A stretch of 64,000 bases of DNA from DASRBN01 sp035294305 (GCA_035294305.1 DATGLD010000048.1:124001-188000), one strand, 5' to 3'. Counted from the stretch's first letter, positions 27,116 through 36,885 are shown. Numbers and translations: made by a program. The notes: generated by a model not told the origin, from the letters alone.

Positions 27116-27874
27116 TCAACGACTGGCACTCCACTCTGGCTCCTCGATATTATGGACCAGCGTGCCATACTTACCGCCGTGTACAATAGCCTCGAGCGCC
27201 CCTGCCTCATCGAGATCAAACACTACTATCGGCAGGTTGTTATCCTTACACAGCGAAAGCGCGGTGCTGTCCATAACCTTCAGCCCCATATTGAGTGCCC
27301 GCATGTAGCTCAGTTCCTCGAACTTCTGAGCATCAGGGTTGCGCATGGGATCATCGTCATAGACACCATCTACCTTGGTTGCTTTGAGCAAAACTTGAGC
27401 ATTGAGTTCAACAGCACGAAGCGCAGCCGCGGTATCGGTAGTGAAAAACGGGTTGCCGCTGCCAGCAGCCAGGATGACGACACGTCCCTTTTCCAGGTGA
27501 CGAACGGCCCGGCGGCGAATAAACGGCTCGGCCACGGGCGGCATTTCGATTGCGGTTTGCACGCGAGTGACCATGCCCAATTTTTCCATGGCATCCTGCA
27601 TAGCCAGCGAATTCATAACGGTAGCCAGCATACCCGCATAATCGGCAGTAGCGCGGTCCATACCTGCCGCGGCAGCGTCTGCTCCACGCCAGATATTTCC
27701 CCCGCCCACTACGACAGCGACCTCCACACCTTCCTCATGCACCTTCTTAATTTCACCGGCGATGCGTCGCACTCTCTCTGCATCGATGCCAAAGCCATTA
27801 CGCGGAGAGAGGGCTTCGCCACTCAACTTCAACAGGATACGATGATACTTCAAAGGTGAACTCTCTTGAGACAT
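27116..27874 (-). CDS. pyrH: UMP kinase
   Basis: About 252 residues from ATG 27874 (GGGAG 11 bases upstream); upstream ATGs at 27892 and 27946 lack sites. Amino acid kinase fold: ILLKLSGEALS, VAVVVGGGNIWRG, AGMLATVMNSLAM, VVILAAGSGNPFFTTDTAA, LKATKVDGVYDDDP. It phosphorylates UMP to UDP and is usually allosterically set by GTP and UTP. The order tsf-pyrH-frr is conserved. Confidence 0.96.
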   Translation of the reverse strand: MSQESSPLKYHRILLKLSGEALSPRNGFGIDAERVRRIAGEIKKVHEEGVEVAVVVGGGNIWRGADAAAAGMDRATADYAGMLATVMNSLAMQDAMEKLGMVTRVQTAIEMPPVAEPFIRRRAVRHLEKGRVVILAAGSGNPFFTTDTAAALRAVELNAQVLLKATKVDGVYDDDPMRNPDAQKFEELSYMRALNMGLKVMDSTALSLCKDNNLPIVVFDLDEAGALEAIVHGGKYGTLVHNIEEPEWSASR

Positions 27875-27952
27875 GTCTTGCGCTTCTCCCATACTTCCGC
27901 TCGTCCTGGCGAATGAAGCGGGCGCGTAGTTTTGCGCCCGCTTCATTTTGCC

Positions 27953-28552
27953 TTACTGTTCCCCTAATGCAAAGCGGCTAAAGCGCCGCAGCACAACGTT
28001 CTCACCCGTCTCGGCGATCACCTTACGCACAAGATCGCCGACGGTGACAGCCTCATCCTTCACCCAGGGTTGTAGCATCAATACCTGCTCGCCCAATACC
28101 TTTTTGAGCTTGCTATTGATGACCTCGTCACGCTTTTCTTCAGGAACACGCACCATCGACGGGTCCTCAAGAATTTTGTAACGGGCCTCCTCCACAATCT
28201 CTACTGGCACGTCTTCAAAGTTGATATACTTGGGGGCAACTCCCGCGATCTGCAATGCCAGATCGCTGGCAAGCTGGCGGAAACTTTCGCTACGAGCAAC
28301 AAAATCGGTGCTGCAATTAAGTTCAAGCAAGACACCCAGGCTATGATTGTGATGCACATACGAGAAGATACCGCCCTGTTTGGTTTCTCGACCCGCCGCT
28401 ATCATTTTCTCAGCCTTTTTGTCGCTCTTTGCTTCAACGATCCTGGTGGCTTCATCCCAGGTTTTCGCCTCTGCTAACGCATTCCTACAGTCAGCAAATG
28501 TTGCGCCCGTCTGTTCGCGCAGCTTCTTGACGTCCGCAGCAGTGTACTCCAT
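27953..28552 (-). CDS. tsf: Translation elongation factor Ts
   Basis: 199 residues, the short form of EF-Ts. N-terminal TADVKKLREQTGA-type UBA domain, then the TDFVARSESF contact motif (Thr-Asp-Phe-Val inserts into EF-Tu). Only one dimerisation-type domain is present. It recharges EF-Tu with GTP. No start ambiguity. Confidence 0.96.
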   Translation of the reverse strand: MEYTAADVKKLREQTGATFADCRNALAEAKTWDEATRIVEAKSDKKAEKMIAAGRETKQGGIFSYVHHNHSLGVLLELNCSTDFVARSESFRQLASDLALQIAGVAPKYINFEDVPVEIVEEARYKILEDPSMVRVPEEKRDEVINSKLKKVLGEQVLMLQPWVKDEAVTVGDLVRKVIAETGENVVLRRFSRFALGEQ

Positions 28553-28753
28553 GGTGTGTTTACTCCTTGATATTGTTGTATGATACTCAGACCCTGCCGG
28601 TTATACAATAGCTTTCGTCCATCTTTTTGGGTCCCGAGTGCTTGACAAAAACGTTGTAATATGTGTTACCTAGTGCTTTATGGTGAGAGACAGTTTTGCC
28701 TACGTAGCCCAGGACATTACTCCCACCCATAATCCATTACGTAATACAGTATG

Positions 28754-28789
28754 AGGCGGGAGATGGAATCGGGTTCCTACCTCCCGCCT
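28754..28789 (-). terminator. Hairpin in the rpsB-tsf gap
   Basis: AGGCGGGAG (28754-28762) pairs with CTCCCGCCT (28781-28789) over an 18-nt loop. In the minus transcript this lies about 45 nt after the rpsB stop. It may attenuate or process the rpsB-tsf message. The rest of the 280-nt gap has an ATTACGTAAT palindrome and no gene. Confidence 0.5.
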
Positions 28790-28833
28790 TGCCGAAGATA
28801 CAGGGATACCTCTTAACCGTCGAAAACGTTTCC

Positions 28834-29721
28834 CTATATTTCTTTTGCTACGAGTTGGGGCTCCTGCTGAACCTCCGCATTCTCATCGCCAGCATTGCTT
28901 GCATTTTCAGGCTGTTCCGTCGAGCCAGCAGCGCGATTCCCTGAAGGCGCCGGAAGAGCGAGCTCAGGTTCGCTAACTTCACCGGCTTCAGTGGCTTCCG
29001 CCTCCTCGGGCTCACTATCTTTCTGGCGAGCTTCCAGTTCGCGGCGTCCCTCGATCACCGCATCAGCGATTTTCGCCGCTAACAGGCGGACGGCGCGTAT
29101 GGCATCGTCGTTGGCAGGAATTGGATAGTCCATTTCATCGGGATCGCAGTTTGTATCGGCAAGGGCAATGATTGGAATTTCCAACCGGCGTGCCTCCAAT
29201 ACCGCTGTGCGCTCTTTGCGCGTGTCGATGATGAAGAGCGCGTCGGGCAGGCGGCGCATATCTTTGATACCGCCGAGCGTGCGTTCCAGGCGAGCGATAT
29301 CATCCTGTAAATGCTGTACTTCTTTTTTGGGCAGGCGCTCGAAATCGCCTCGATCTCGTCTCGCTTCCAGGTCACGGAGGTAGCGGATACGCGCTTGAAT
29401 AGTCTGGAAATTGGTAAGCATGCCGCCGAGCCAGCGCTGGTTGACATAGAACATGCCACAGCGTTTCGCCTCTTCAGCAACGGCTTCCTGGGCCTGTTTC
29501 TTCGTGCCGACGAACAGAATAGTGCCACCATTGGCGGCGAGCTGCTCCACAAACTTGTAAGCCTCATTGAGGCGTGTCACCGTCTGCTGGAGATCGATGA
29601 TATGGATGCCATTGCGATCCATAAAGATGAATGGCTGCATCTTGGGGTTCCAGCGCCGGGTCTGATGCCCAAAGTGAACGCCTGCCTCAAGCAGCTGCTT
29701 CATTGAGATAACGTTTGCCAA
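28834..29721 (-). CDS. rpsB: 30S ribosomal protein S2
   Basis: Starts at a TTG (29721) reading M-A-N-V-I-S-M-K-Q-L-L-E-A-G-V-H-F-G-H-Q, with GGGAGGA about 7 bases upstream; the longer frame to 29784 adds foreign residues. About 295 residues: a normal S2 core (AGVHFGHQTRRWNPKM, FVGTKKQAQEAV, WLGGMLTNFQT, PDALFIIDTRKER, ALADTNCDPD) plus an acidic Glu/Ala/Pro-rich C-terminal tail of about 60 residues. S2 joins the small subunit and binds S1-type contacts. First gene of the cluster. Confidence 0.96.
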   Translation of the reverse strand: MANVISMKQLLEAGVHFGHQTRRWNPKMQPFIFMDRNGIHIIDLQQTVTRLNEAYKFVEQLAANGGTILFVGTKKQAQEAVAEEAKRCGMFYVNQRWLGGMLTNFQTIQARIRYLRDLEARRDRGDFERLPKKEVQHLQDDIARLERTLGGIKDMRRLPDALFIIDTRKERTAVLEARRLEIPIIALADTNCDPDEMDYPIPANDDAIRAVRLLAAKIADAVIEGRRELEARQKDSEPEEAEATEAGEVSEPELALPAPSGNRAAGSTEQPENASNAGDENAEVQQEPQLVAKEI

Positions 29722-29938
29722 AAATGAATCCTCCCTTTTGGTCCTCCGCTCTTTTCCTATCAACGACAGGGTCCCACAGGCCATGGTGAAACTGCTTACT
29801 TACTGCTTCACGTAACCCCTACCACCAGTATCTTCAGAGAGAGATCGAGGGGCACCAGGGTTTTCGCCGATCTAAGAGCGTGCGTACTTAATTTTTGTTC
29901 CTCTAAAGAGCGGGTAAATCACTTCCCGCTAACGTGGA
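29722..29938 (-). promoter_or_regulatory. rpsB leader (about 210 nt) with 5' hairpin
   Basis: Downstream of the promoter the transcript can form AGCGGG...CCCGCT (29930-29909) almost at its 5' end. A long leader upstream of rpsB is compatible with S2 autoregulation, though I cannot match a described S2-binding fold. Confidence 0.4.
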
Positions 29939-29967
29939 AGTATAGCACACCGTGAGCGAAGATTCAA
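29939..29967 (-). promoter_or_regulatory. rpsB promoter
   Basis: Minus strand TTGAAT (29967-29962), 17-bp spacer, TATACT (29944-29939). Good match to a housekeeping promoter for the translation/isoprenoid cluster. Confidence 0.75.
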
Positions 29968-30073
29968 GAAAAAGGCCACCCGGCCACCCGGCAGTAGATT
30001 TCAGGTGCCTGCAACCTGTAGGGGAGTTCTCGTCTTGCAAACGTGAAGCATGCAAGAGATGGTAAGACTATGT

Positions 30074-30079
30074 TATAAT
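30074..30079 (+). promoter_or_regulatory. -10 box upstream of the SGNH gene
   Basis: TATAAT at 30074-30079 predicts a start of transcription near 30086. This makes the GTG at 30088 an unlikely translation start and favours ATG 30133. The -35 is poor. Confidence 0.5.
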
Positions 30080-30132
30080 CCCAGAAGGTGAAGTCGAATA
30101 GCAATCAGCCAGGTAAAGAAGATTCATCTGTT

Positions 30133-30960
30133 ATGGCCCGCTGCCGTCAAAATACCATTTCCATAACACATGTCACTGGGGTCCTCAACACTTTTTTTAA
30201 GGGCCAGCTCTCGCTTTCATCTGGAAGGGTACCAGGCAGAATGTTCCTGGCAATGGGACTCGTTCTGCTCCTGTTCTTGCTGGCAAGTTGTGGGCAATCG
30301 GCCCCGGGTCAAACGAGAAATGGTCGTGGTAGTACGTTTACAGCGCCTCGACCATCAAGCAAACCTATAACTTACGTTGCGATCGGAGCTTCCGACACGT
30401 TTGGCATCGGGGCCGACGATCCCTATAACGAGAATTGGGCCGTCGACCTCGCGCAGAAACTCGGCAGCGCCTATCACCTGATTAATCTTGGCATACCCGG
30501 TATTACCGTACACGATGCATTGAGTGAAGAGCTTCCTGTTGCGCTCGATGAGCATCCTCGCCTGGTAACGATCTGGTTGGCAGTCAATGATCTCGCAAAC
30601 GGAGTAGATGTGGGCAACTACTCACACGACCTGACCACCATGATAAGTCGCCTGCAAGCCAGCTCGCCACATGTAATCATCGCCATGGCGAACGTGCCTG
30701 ATCTCACGCTGCTCCCTTATTTCAGCGCCTACAATCCTTCATACCTGGAGAGTAGGGTTCATGCGTATAATGCTGCCATCGCCAACATCGCGCAGCAGCG
30801 GCACGTGATTCTGGTGAACCTGGCTAGCTACGATCTCAAGGATTTTCCCGAATACATCAGCAATGATGGCCTTCATCCGAGCACGATTGGTTATCTTCGA
30901 CTCGCGGAGCTCTTCTATAATGCCTTACAGGCTTCGCTAGAATTACCAAAACAGCCATGA
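30133..30960 (+). CDS. SGNH/GDSL-type hydrolase lipoprotein
   Basis: About 275 residues. A hydrophobic segment ending in the lipobox LLASC predicts a lipid-anchored extracellular protein. SGNH blocks: GASDTFGIGADD (block I Ser), LGIPG (block II Gly), WLAVNDL (block III Asn), and DGLHPSTIGY (block V Asp/His). Such enzymes are esterases or acyl/deacetylases of glycans and lipids. The gene end overlaps the FtsX-type permease by ATGA, implying translational coupling and a shared role at the envelope. Confidence 0.85.
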   Translation: MARCRQNTISITHVTGVLNTFFKGQLSLSSGRVPGRMFLAMGLVLLLFLLASCGQSAPGQTRNGRGSTFTAPRPSSKPITYVAIGASDTFGIGADDPYNENWAVDLAQKLGSAYHLINLGIPGITVHDALSEELPVALDEHPRLVTIWLAVNDLANGVDVGNYSHDLTTMISRLQASSPHVIIAMANVPDLTLLPYFSAYNPSYLESRVHAYNAAIANIAQQRHVILVNLASYDLKDFPEYISNDGLHPSTIGYLRLAELFYNALQASLELPKQP

Positions 30961-33900
30961 CACAACTCTTCGGTATTCCACTCGATAGATTGACGACCAT
31001 CCTTGTGGTCATTGCCGCAATCATCACCGGCAGCGTAGCGCTGCTGGCAATCGGCAATGCCATCTTTTTCAAGATTGGCTTGCGCAACATCTTTCGTCGC
31101 CGCACACAAATGCTCCTGATCGTCTTCGCGCTGATGCTCTCCACCACCCTGCTCTCCAGCGTGTTGGCAACAGGCGATGTCATCACCGCCGCGGTCCAAA
31201 CGGTGGCCGTCTATAATCTGGGCAACGTCGACGAGACCATACAAGGAGGAAATGGCGGCTTCTTCGACGAGTATATCTATTACCAACTGGTCAGGCGAGA
31301 GCGAAACAATCCCAACATCGCAGCCATAGGAGCTGCACTTTTCGAAAACGACCTGCTGGTAGCCGATCTCACCTCGCGCCAGGTGCGCTCGAAGGTCACA
31401 GGAATGGGCATCATCCCTGGCAGCGAACAGGGCTTTGGCGGCTTGCAGGATGAAAGCGGGAAAGAACATCATACCATTGCCGAACTCGGGCCGAATGAAG
31501 TCTTTCTCAACAATACTGTCGCGACACTGCTCAATGCTCATGCCGGTGATGACCTCTATATCTATTCACAACGCTGGCCCGGTCAACGCTATGAACTGCA
31601 CGTGCACGCTATCGTCCGGGATGGGGGTCTTGTCGGAGAACTGCCATATATTCTCACCAATGTCCAGACATTTCGCGCCATCGAGCATCGCCATGATGAC
31701 CTCACGGAAATCTTCGTCGAGAATCGCGGCGGAGGAGGCACGAATGGCGTCGCTCTATCCGGACAGGTAGAGGATGAATTGGAGCAAGCGCTGCCAGGCT
31801 ATTTACACGTTTCTCAGGTGAAAGAGATAGGCATTCAAAATGCGCAATTGGCTGATAACATCTTCTCGCGCATTTTTGCCCTCTTCAGCCTCTTTGCCCT
31901 GGCGATCAGTCTGCTCTTGATCTTCCTGATATTCGTACTGCTGGCAGCTGAGCGACGCGCTGAAATGGGCATGGCGCGTGCCATTGGCGTACAGCGCCGC
32001 CATCTTGTCCTCATGTATCTCTTCGAGGGAACCGTTTACGATCTGAGCGCTTCATTTATCGGCCTGCTAATTGGCATAGGCGCGGGTACCCTGCTGGTAC
32101 TTTACCTGAGTCCGGTACTGGCGCGATTTAATTTCCCGCTCCAACTCACCTTCCAGCCGCGCAGCCTGGTGATTGCTTATTGCCTGGGCGTGATCTTCAC
32201 ATTTTGTTCCGTAGGGATATCGGCCTGGGTGGTCAGCCGTATGACGGTTGTCGACGCTTTGCACAACCTGCCGGAAACGGAACGGCCTACGCCCTCCGCC
32301 CGTGAGATTCTGGCGCAGATGCTTCAGATAGGGAGGGTGGTTGGCACCCAGATGGTTCAACCTCTCCTGCCCTCAACAATCCGGCAGCACTACCGCGAGC
32401 ACAAGGCCTGGCAGCCGCGCAGTATCAGGCGCGCGCTCTTACAGCAATTGCCTGAATTATTGATAGGTTTCATCGCGACCCTATCTCGCACAGGCATCCT
32501 GCCGCTGCTGGCCGGCTACTGGCTCTTCGAGTTCGGTCTACAGCAGGCGTTGATTACTCCTTTCTCGCTCGGCCTTTCATTGCTCGTTCTTGGCGCCGGG
32601 CTACTGCTCAAGTCGATCGCGGAAAACATCCTCTTCCGGATAGGCAAGAGGAGATGGAATAGATACAGCAATAAGATATTTGCTGCCACGGTAGGACTGT
32701 CGCTACTCGCCTACTGGGCGCTTCCTTTCGATGTACTGGCGCAATTGGGTCTGCCGCGTTTCCAGGGAGGCCTGGAGGTTTTCTTCGTCTCAGGCATTAT
32801 GATGGTGCTGGGAGGAGCATGGGCGCTGATTGCCAACGCCGAATTGCTTGCGCTACCCTTACTGGCACTTTTCTCGCGTCTGCCTGGCCTGCAGATGATG
32901 ACGCGTCTGGCCTCGAGTTACCCCTTACATCATCGCTTCCGCACGGGACTGAGCGTAGTAATGTTTAGCCTAGTGATCTTCGCCATGACGGTGATGGCGG
33001 TGATTACCAGCGCCATGCAGAATAACTACGCTGATATCAACTACCAGACGGGCGGATATGATATTCAGGCTGTCACCTATTTCAAATCGATACCCGATAT
33101 ACATGCAGCGCTGCTCAGTCATGGCATCAACCCGGATGTTTTTTCGGCTATCGGTGCCACCTCATCGACAACCGTGGGCGTGCTCCAGCCAGATGGACCG
33201 GATCCGGCCTGGCACATTTACCCGGCGCAGGTGGTGAGCGGAGGGTTTTTACAAGGCTACGGGCTGCACCTGACCGCGCGTGCCCAGGGTTTCAACAGCG
33301 ATAGCGCCGTCTGGCATGCGCTGCAAACGCACCCCTATTACGCTTTGATCGACGATGACGCCCTGCCATATCGTCCTGATAGCCTGATCAATTCGCCGGT
33401 ATACGACCCTAACGCTCCGCAGGCTTCCGCCGCAGGCGCCCCGCTCACTCCCCCCGGCATCGATCCCTATTATGCCTTCGCAATGAGCGGCATCTACCAG
33501 GGCGATACCACTTTCCCTGCTGCCAACGTGTGGACGGTTGGTTATTACAACAATAATACGTCCGCGATGAAATTGACTATCATCGGCGTAGTTGACAATG
33601 GCGACAGTTCGCACTTTGGACTCTATATCTCCAGCGCCGCCTTTCACCATTTCCAACCGGATCTATCCACGCCCCAATCTCAGACCTACTATTTCAAGGT
33701 CGCGCCGGGACAAGATAAACGCCGTCTGGCCCTGGCTCTCGGCTCGGCATTTCTCGACTACGGGATGGAAACGACAGTGCTTGAGGATGCCATCTTGTCG
33801 GTTCGTGGGCCGCGCATATTCCTCAGTAATGTGCTTTTGGGGGTTGTCGGTTTGACCCTGCTACTAGGTGTCGCGGCCCTGGCTATTACAGGCACGCGCG

Positions 33901-34223
33901 CGGTCATCGAGCGCCGCCAGCAGATCGGCATACTACGAGCGCTTGGCTGCAAACGCCGGCTATTGCAAGGAGCATTTCTCAGCGAATCGTTCATTGTGGG
34001 CTGTGCAGGGAGCCTGATGGGTGTGATCCTGGGCCTGGTCCTCGCGCGCAACATTTTCGCCGTGAATTTCTTCGAGCAATTCAACGTCGGTCTGATCTTC
34101 GCTGTGCCCTGGCAAGAATTGGGCCTGATTGTGGGTATTGCTATGCTCGCCTCCCTACTTGCAGCGCTGCTTCCGGCATGGCAGGCGGGACGAGTGACAC
34201 CTACGGAGGCGCTTCGCTCCTAA
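30957..34223 (+). CDS. Large FtsX/MacB-type ABC permease with two FtsX domains
   Basis: 1088 residues. An N-terminal membrane helix, a periplasmic-type domain (about 75-290), a first FtsX cluster of three helices (about 300-430 with AERRAEMGMARAIGVQRRHL), a linker with five to six further hydrophobic segments (about 500-640), a second large extracytoplasmic domain (about 690-915), and a second FtsX cluster (ERRQQIGILRALGCKRRLL). This mechanotransmission-type permease would act with a LolD/MacB-like ATPase; one is encoded at 37272, after an opposite-strand gene. No ATPase is adjacent in the same operon. It is translationally coupled to the SGNH lipoprotein. Confidence 0.9.
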   Translation: MTQLFGIPLDRLTTILVVIAAIITGSVALLAIGNAIFFKIGLRNIFRRRTQMLLIVFALMLSTTLLSSVLATGDVITAAVQTVAVYNLGNVDETIQGGNGGFFDEYIYYQLVRRERNNPNIAAIGAALFENDLLVADLTSRQVRSKVTGMGIIPGSEQGFGGLQDESGKEHHTIAELGPNEVFLNNTVATLLNAHAGDDLYIYSQRWPGQRYELHVHAIVRDGGLVGELPYILTNVQTFRAIEHRHDDLTEIFVENRGGGGTNGVALSGQVEDELEQALPGYLHVSQVKEIGIQNAQLADNIFSRIFALFSLFALAISLLLIFLIFVLLAAERRAEMGMARAIGVQRRHLVLMYLFEGTVYDLSASFIGLLIGIGAGTLLVLYLSPVLARFNFPLQLTFQPRSLVIAYCLGVIFTFCSVGISAWVVSRMTVVDALHNLPETERPTPSAREILAQMLQIGRVVGTQMVQPLLPSTIRQHYREHKAWQPRSIRRALLQQLPELLIGFIATLSRTGILPLLAGYWLFEFGLQQALITPFSLGLSLLVLGAGLLLKSIAENILFRIGKRRWNRYSNKIFAATVGLSLLAYWALPFDVLAQLGLPRFQGGLEVFFVSGIMMVLGGAWALIANAELLALPLLALFSRLPGLQMMTRLASSYPLHHRFRTGLSVVMFSLVIFAMTVMAVITSAMQNNYADINYQTGGYDIQAVTYFKSIPDIHAALLSHGINPDVFSAIGATSSTTVGVLQPDGPDPAWHIYPAQVVSGGFLQGYGLHLTARAQGFNSDSAVWHALQTHPYYALIDDDALPYRPDSLINSPVYDPNAPQASAAGAPLTPPGIDPYYAFAMSGIYQGDTTFPAANVWTVGYYNNNTSAMKLTIIGVVDNGDSSHFGLYISSAAFHHFQPDLSTPQSQTYYFKVAPGQDKRRLALALGSAFLDYGMETTVLEDAILSVRGPRIFLSNVLLGVVGLTLLLGVAALAITGTRAVIERRQQIGILRALGCKRRLLQGAFLSESFIVGCAGSLMGVILGLVLARNIFAVNFFEQFNVGLIFAVPWQELGLIVGIAMLASLLAALLPAWQAGRVTPTEALRS

Positions 34224-34238
34224 ACCGGCTCACCTGAA

Positions 34239-34346
34239 TCACTCATCCTGAGGATCGTTCTTGATCAGATGCGCGAACGGCCTAAGATGTTCCTGTACTA
34301 ACAACTTCTGCTCGTCCGTCATCGTCTCAGACATTTGCAGCATCAT
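34239..34346 (-). CDS. Tiny ORF B, overlaps ORF A
   Basis: 35 codons starting ATGATG at 34346; predicted MMLQMSETMTDEQ then KLLVQEHLRPFAHLIKNDPQ, acidic at the end. It overlaps the end of ORF A by 20 nt in another frame. No ribosome site of its own is obvious, so expression would depend on coupling. No family recognised. Confidence 0.35.
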   Translation of the reverse strand: MMLQMSETMTDEQKLLVQEHLRPFAHLIKNDPQDE

Positions 34347-34404
34347 AAGCCTGCTCGTGTAAGAGATTTTTAAGGATATGCGTATAAGGTCGTTTGTTAT
34401 TCAT
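34327..34404 (-). CDS. Tiny ORF A with perfect Shine-Dalgarno
   Basis: 25 codons from ATG 34404, preceded by AAGGAGGTGGT, an almost full match to the anti-SD, about 8 to 11 nt upstream. The peptide is basic and hydrophilic (MNNKRPYTHILKNLLHEQ...). Such a strong site before so short a frame suggests a real small protein or leader peptide. Confidence 0.45.
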   Translation of the reverse strand: MNNKRPYTHILKNLLHEQAYDAANV

Positions 34405-34758
34405 CTGTGTTACCACCTCCTTGCGTATACCACAAATTTTTTGCCAGAGTATATCATAGCGGGATATAAAACTCGATAATATCGCGTGTAACGAGCAAAA
34501 ATTCCTACTCCCCAATCCCGCAAAAATGAGGTATACTCTTTAGCAAACAAAGAAGTGCGACGTAGTGGGGGGGAGGGCCGGTATGCGGCGGCGAATATGT
34601 TATCGCAAAATCATCTTAATTGCTGATCAGCTTGTTGACGAGCCACGCTGGCGATTTCCTTTGATTGTCCCCACTCCAACACCCCGCGTTTTTGAGGCCA
34701 ACCCGGGCAAGCGTATTCCACGAAAAATCCACCTGCTGCCACTGCTTGAACAATGGCA

Positions 34759-36885
34759 TCACAACTGAGGTACTGGTACAGAGGGACCGGAATCAGCGCT
34801 AACAGTAGCCTCCTGCTCTGTCTGCCTGTCTCTCCGCAAACGATGGGAATTGCGGGGCCTCCAGAAGTACACAACAAATAACCAGGCAAGGATGACCAGC
34901 AGGCCAGACGCGGAAAGCAAAGCACCGTAGCGCAAGGATGAAGGGGCATAGATATAGCTCAACGTGTGCGTACCAGGACCAACTTTGATGGCGGGCAGCG
35001 TACCTCCAATCAACTGCACCTGCGCGACATGACCATCCAGAACGGCGCTCCAACCAGGAAATGCGGGTATAGCGATTACGAAATAGCCTGCCACAGCGGT
35101 GGAAAAAGTGAATTCCTGCTGCTCCGGCTCAAGCGTGATAACGCGAACATTCGCATTAAGCTGTTGCACCTGGTCGAGCGATGGCGGTTTGCCGCTCGGC
35201 CCTGGTAAAACGAAGTAGCCTGGACCGGCATCAGCTGTGTTTTTATAGATGTATACGCCTTGTACTTTCTCTACCAGCATAAAGAGGGGATCGCTCAGTG
35301 GCCTGCGCGAGACCACAATGCTGATATCCACCAATCCAAGCAGCATAGCACGAGGTTGAACGTGTGAATTATCGTAATTGGGGATGTAGAGCTGGTAGCC
35401 GCTGGCAGCATATCCGCCAGCACGCTGCATATAGGTAACATAGTCTTCAAGCAAAAGCGGATCCTGGCCATCCGCGAGGGGCATCTGTAACGCTACCGCG
35501 TCCCGCTGTGGAATGATCCGCTGTAAGTCGTAGACCCGCCCGGACCCGGCCAGCTGTGCGGCTGTACGCGCCAGGGCAGTAGGCGTTGTGGCAGCGATTA
35601 TATCACCATCGTGCGCGTATCCCGTATCTGTTTTCACGAGCGAAAGCGCGACAATCAAGACGAGCAGAAAACCGGCTGCAATCCTCCCACGCGGCCAGAC
35701 ACGGCGTACACCCCTGAGAAGCGCTTCCGCGCCAAGCCCGGCCAGCACGGCGAACAACATGAGCGCGACGAACCAGATACGAGTAAGATCACGAAAGTGA
35801 TTAAAATCCGGCAAGACTTTCGCCGCCAGGCGGTAAAACGGCAAGGCATTACCCATCGCAAGCGCTGCCACAATGGTGATAGCGAGCAGCAGCGGCCAGA
35901 CCCGCCGCCAGTAAACCGCTACGGCGAGCAGCGCCAGAACAAGAGCGGTCAGTCCGGGGGTCAGCATTTTCTCCCACGCTGGATACGAGGGTGGTCGTTG
36001 ATCGATCAGTTCCTGGAGGAAGCGCAGCAATGGATAGCTATCCGCGGCATTCAACGAGAGCTGGCGCGTCGAATGGGCCGTAAGTTCCAACAGGGGCAGC
36101 AGATAGGCCGCCGCCAGCAACACAGCGATGCCTCCACCCGCTATCAGGCCTGTCAGTGACGACAGTGCCGCTTGCCGTCCTTCCACATACCAGCGTTTTG
36201 TGAGGAGCCAGGCGGCCATTCCTATTATCATTAATAGTCCATAATAAGCCATTTGTGGATGTCCGGCCAGCAACATCATTGCGACACAGATGCCAAAAAG
36301 CCCGCAGCGACGGAGCGGCTCTCGCACAGTTGCCCAGCAGGTCAGTGCGACCCAGGGATACCAGGCTACCGTTTCAATAATAGTGACATGACCCGCGCCA
36401 AGATGACTGATTAATGCCGGCGTCGCCATATAACTCACTGCCGCCGCCAGCGCGGCTAGAGGCGATAATTTAAGCGCGAGGCGCGCCAGCAGCAACATCC
36501 CGACACCCGCAAAGACCAGGTGCGCTAAAAAGAGTAGGAGGAAGTAATCACGCAGCGAGAAAAAGTGAACCAGCTGCGTTGGCGGGTAGAAGAACGCGGC
36601 CAGTGGATTAGCATCGAGAGGCTGGCCGCCGGCAATATATGGATTCCATAGTGGCAGCGCGTGTTCCTGCGCAAAGGTGCGCTGGATCAACAACGCGAAT
36701 GGCCAGTGACTCATCAATACATCACTGACTCCTGAGACCGCCGGCAACTGATTTTGTTGAAACGGTGCAGGATAGAGAAGTGCAACCGCAACGGCAACAA
36801 GCACAGCCAGTTGGCCCGCTGCTGAGAGCAGTGGTACCCAATTCACTTTCCGCAATTGCCGTAGTAGCGTTCGTGTCTCTTTCAT
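34759..36885 (-). CDS. YfhO-like multi-pass membrane protein (GT-C fold)
   Basis: About 708 residues from ATG 36885 (GGAG 8 bases upstream); a start at 36942 with AAGGG is also possible. About 12 membrane helices in the first 450 residues, with an extracytoplasmic loop between helices 1 and 2 carrying PLWNPYIAGGQPLDANP, the pattern of YfhO/GT-C glycosyltransferase-like proteins; then a soluble beta-rich domain (about 470-680) and a last membrane helix. B. subtilis YfhO helps glycosylate lipoteichoic acid. Here it probably transfers sugar from a lipid carrier outside the membrane (inference). Confidence 0.8.
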   Translation of the reverse strand: MKETRTLLRQLRKVNWVPLLSAAGQLAVLVAVAVALLYPAPFQQNQLPAVSGVSDVLMSHWPFALLIQRTFAQEHALPLWNPYIAGGQPLDANPLAAFFYPPTQLVHFFSLRDYFLLLFLAHLVFAGVGMLLLARLALKLSPLAALAAAVSYMATPALISHLGAGHVTIIETVAWYPWVALTCWATVREPLRRCGLFGICVAMMLLAGHPQMAYYGLLMIIGMAAWLLTKRWYVEGRQAALSSLTGLIAGGGIAVLLAAAYLLPLLELTAHSTRQLSLNAADSYPLLRFLQELIDQRPPSYPAWEKMLTPGLTALVLALLAVAVYWRRVWPLLLAITIVAALAMGNALPFYRLAAKVLPDFNHFRDLTRIWFVALMLFAVLAGLGAEALLRGVRRVWPRGRIAAGFLLVLIVALSLVKTDTGYAHDGDIIAATTPTALARTAAQLAGSGRVYDLQRIIPQRDAVALQMPLADGQDPLLLEDYVTYMQRAGGYAASGYQLYIPNYDNSHVQPRAMLLGLVDISIVVSRRPLSDPLFMLVEKVQGVYIYKNTADAGPGYFVLPGPSGKPPSLDQVQQLNANVRVITLEPEQQEFTFSTAVAGYFVIAIPAFPGWSAVLDGHVAQVQLIGGTLPAIKVGPGTHTLSYIYAPSSLRYGALLSASGLLVILAWLFVVYFWRPRNSHRLRRDRQTEQEATVSADSGPSVPVPQL

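Larger units (their letters stand above)
34224..34758. other. 535-nt intergenic with two tiny ORFs
   Basis: Apart from the overlapping small ORFs at 34239-34404 (minus) the stretch is AT-rich, with a TATACT-like box near 34447-34452 (minus). No other gene is supported. Confidence 0.4.

Noticed and set aside
30088..30132. GTG 30088 as the start of the SGNH lipoprotein
   Set aside because: The -10 at 30074-30079 would put the transcript start about 2 nt before it, leaving no ribosome site.
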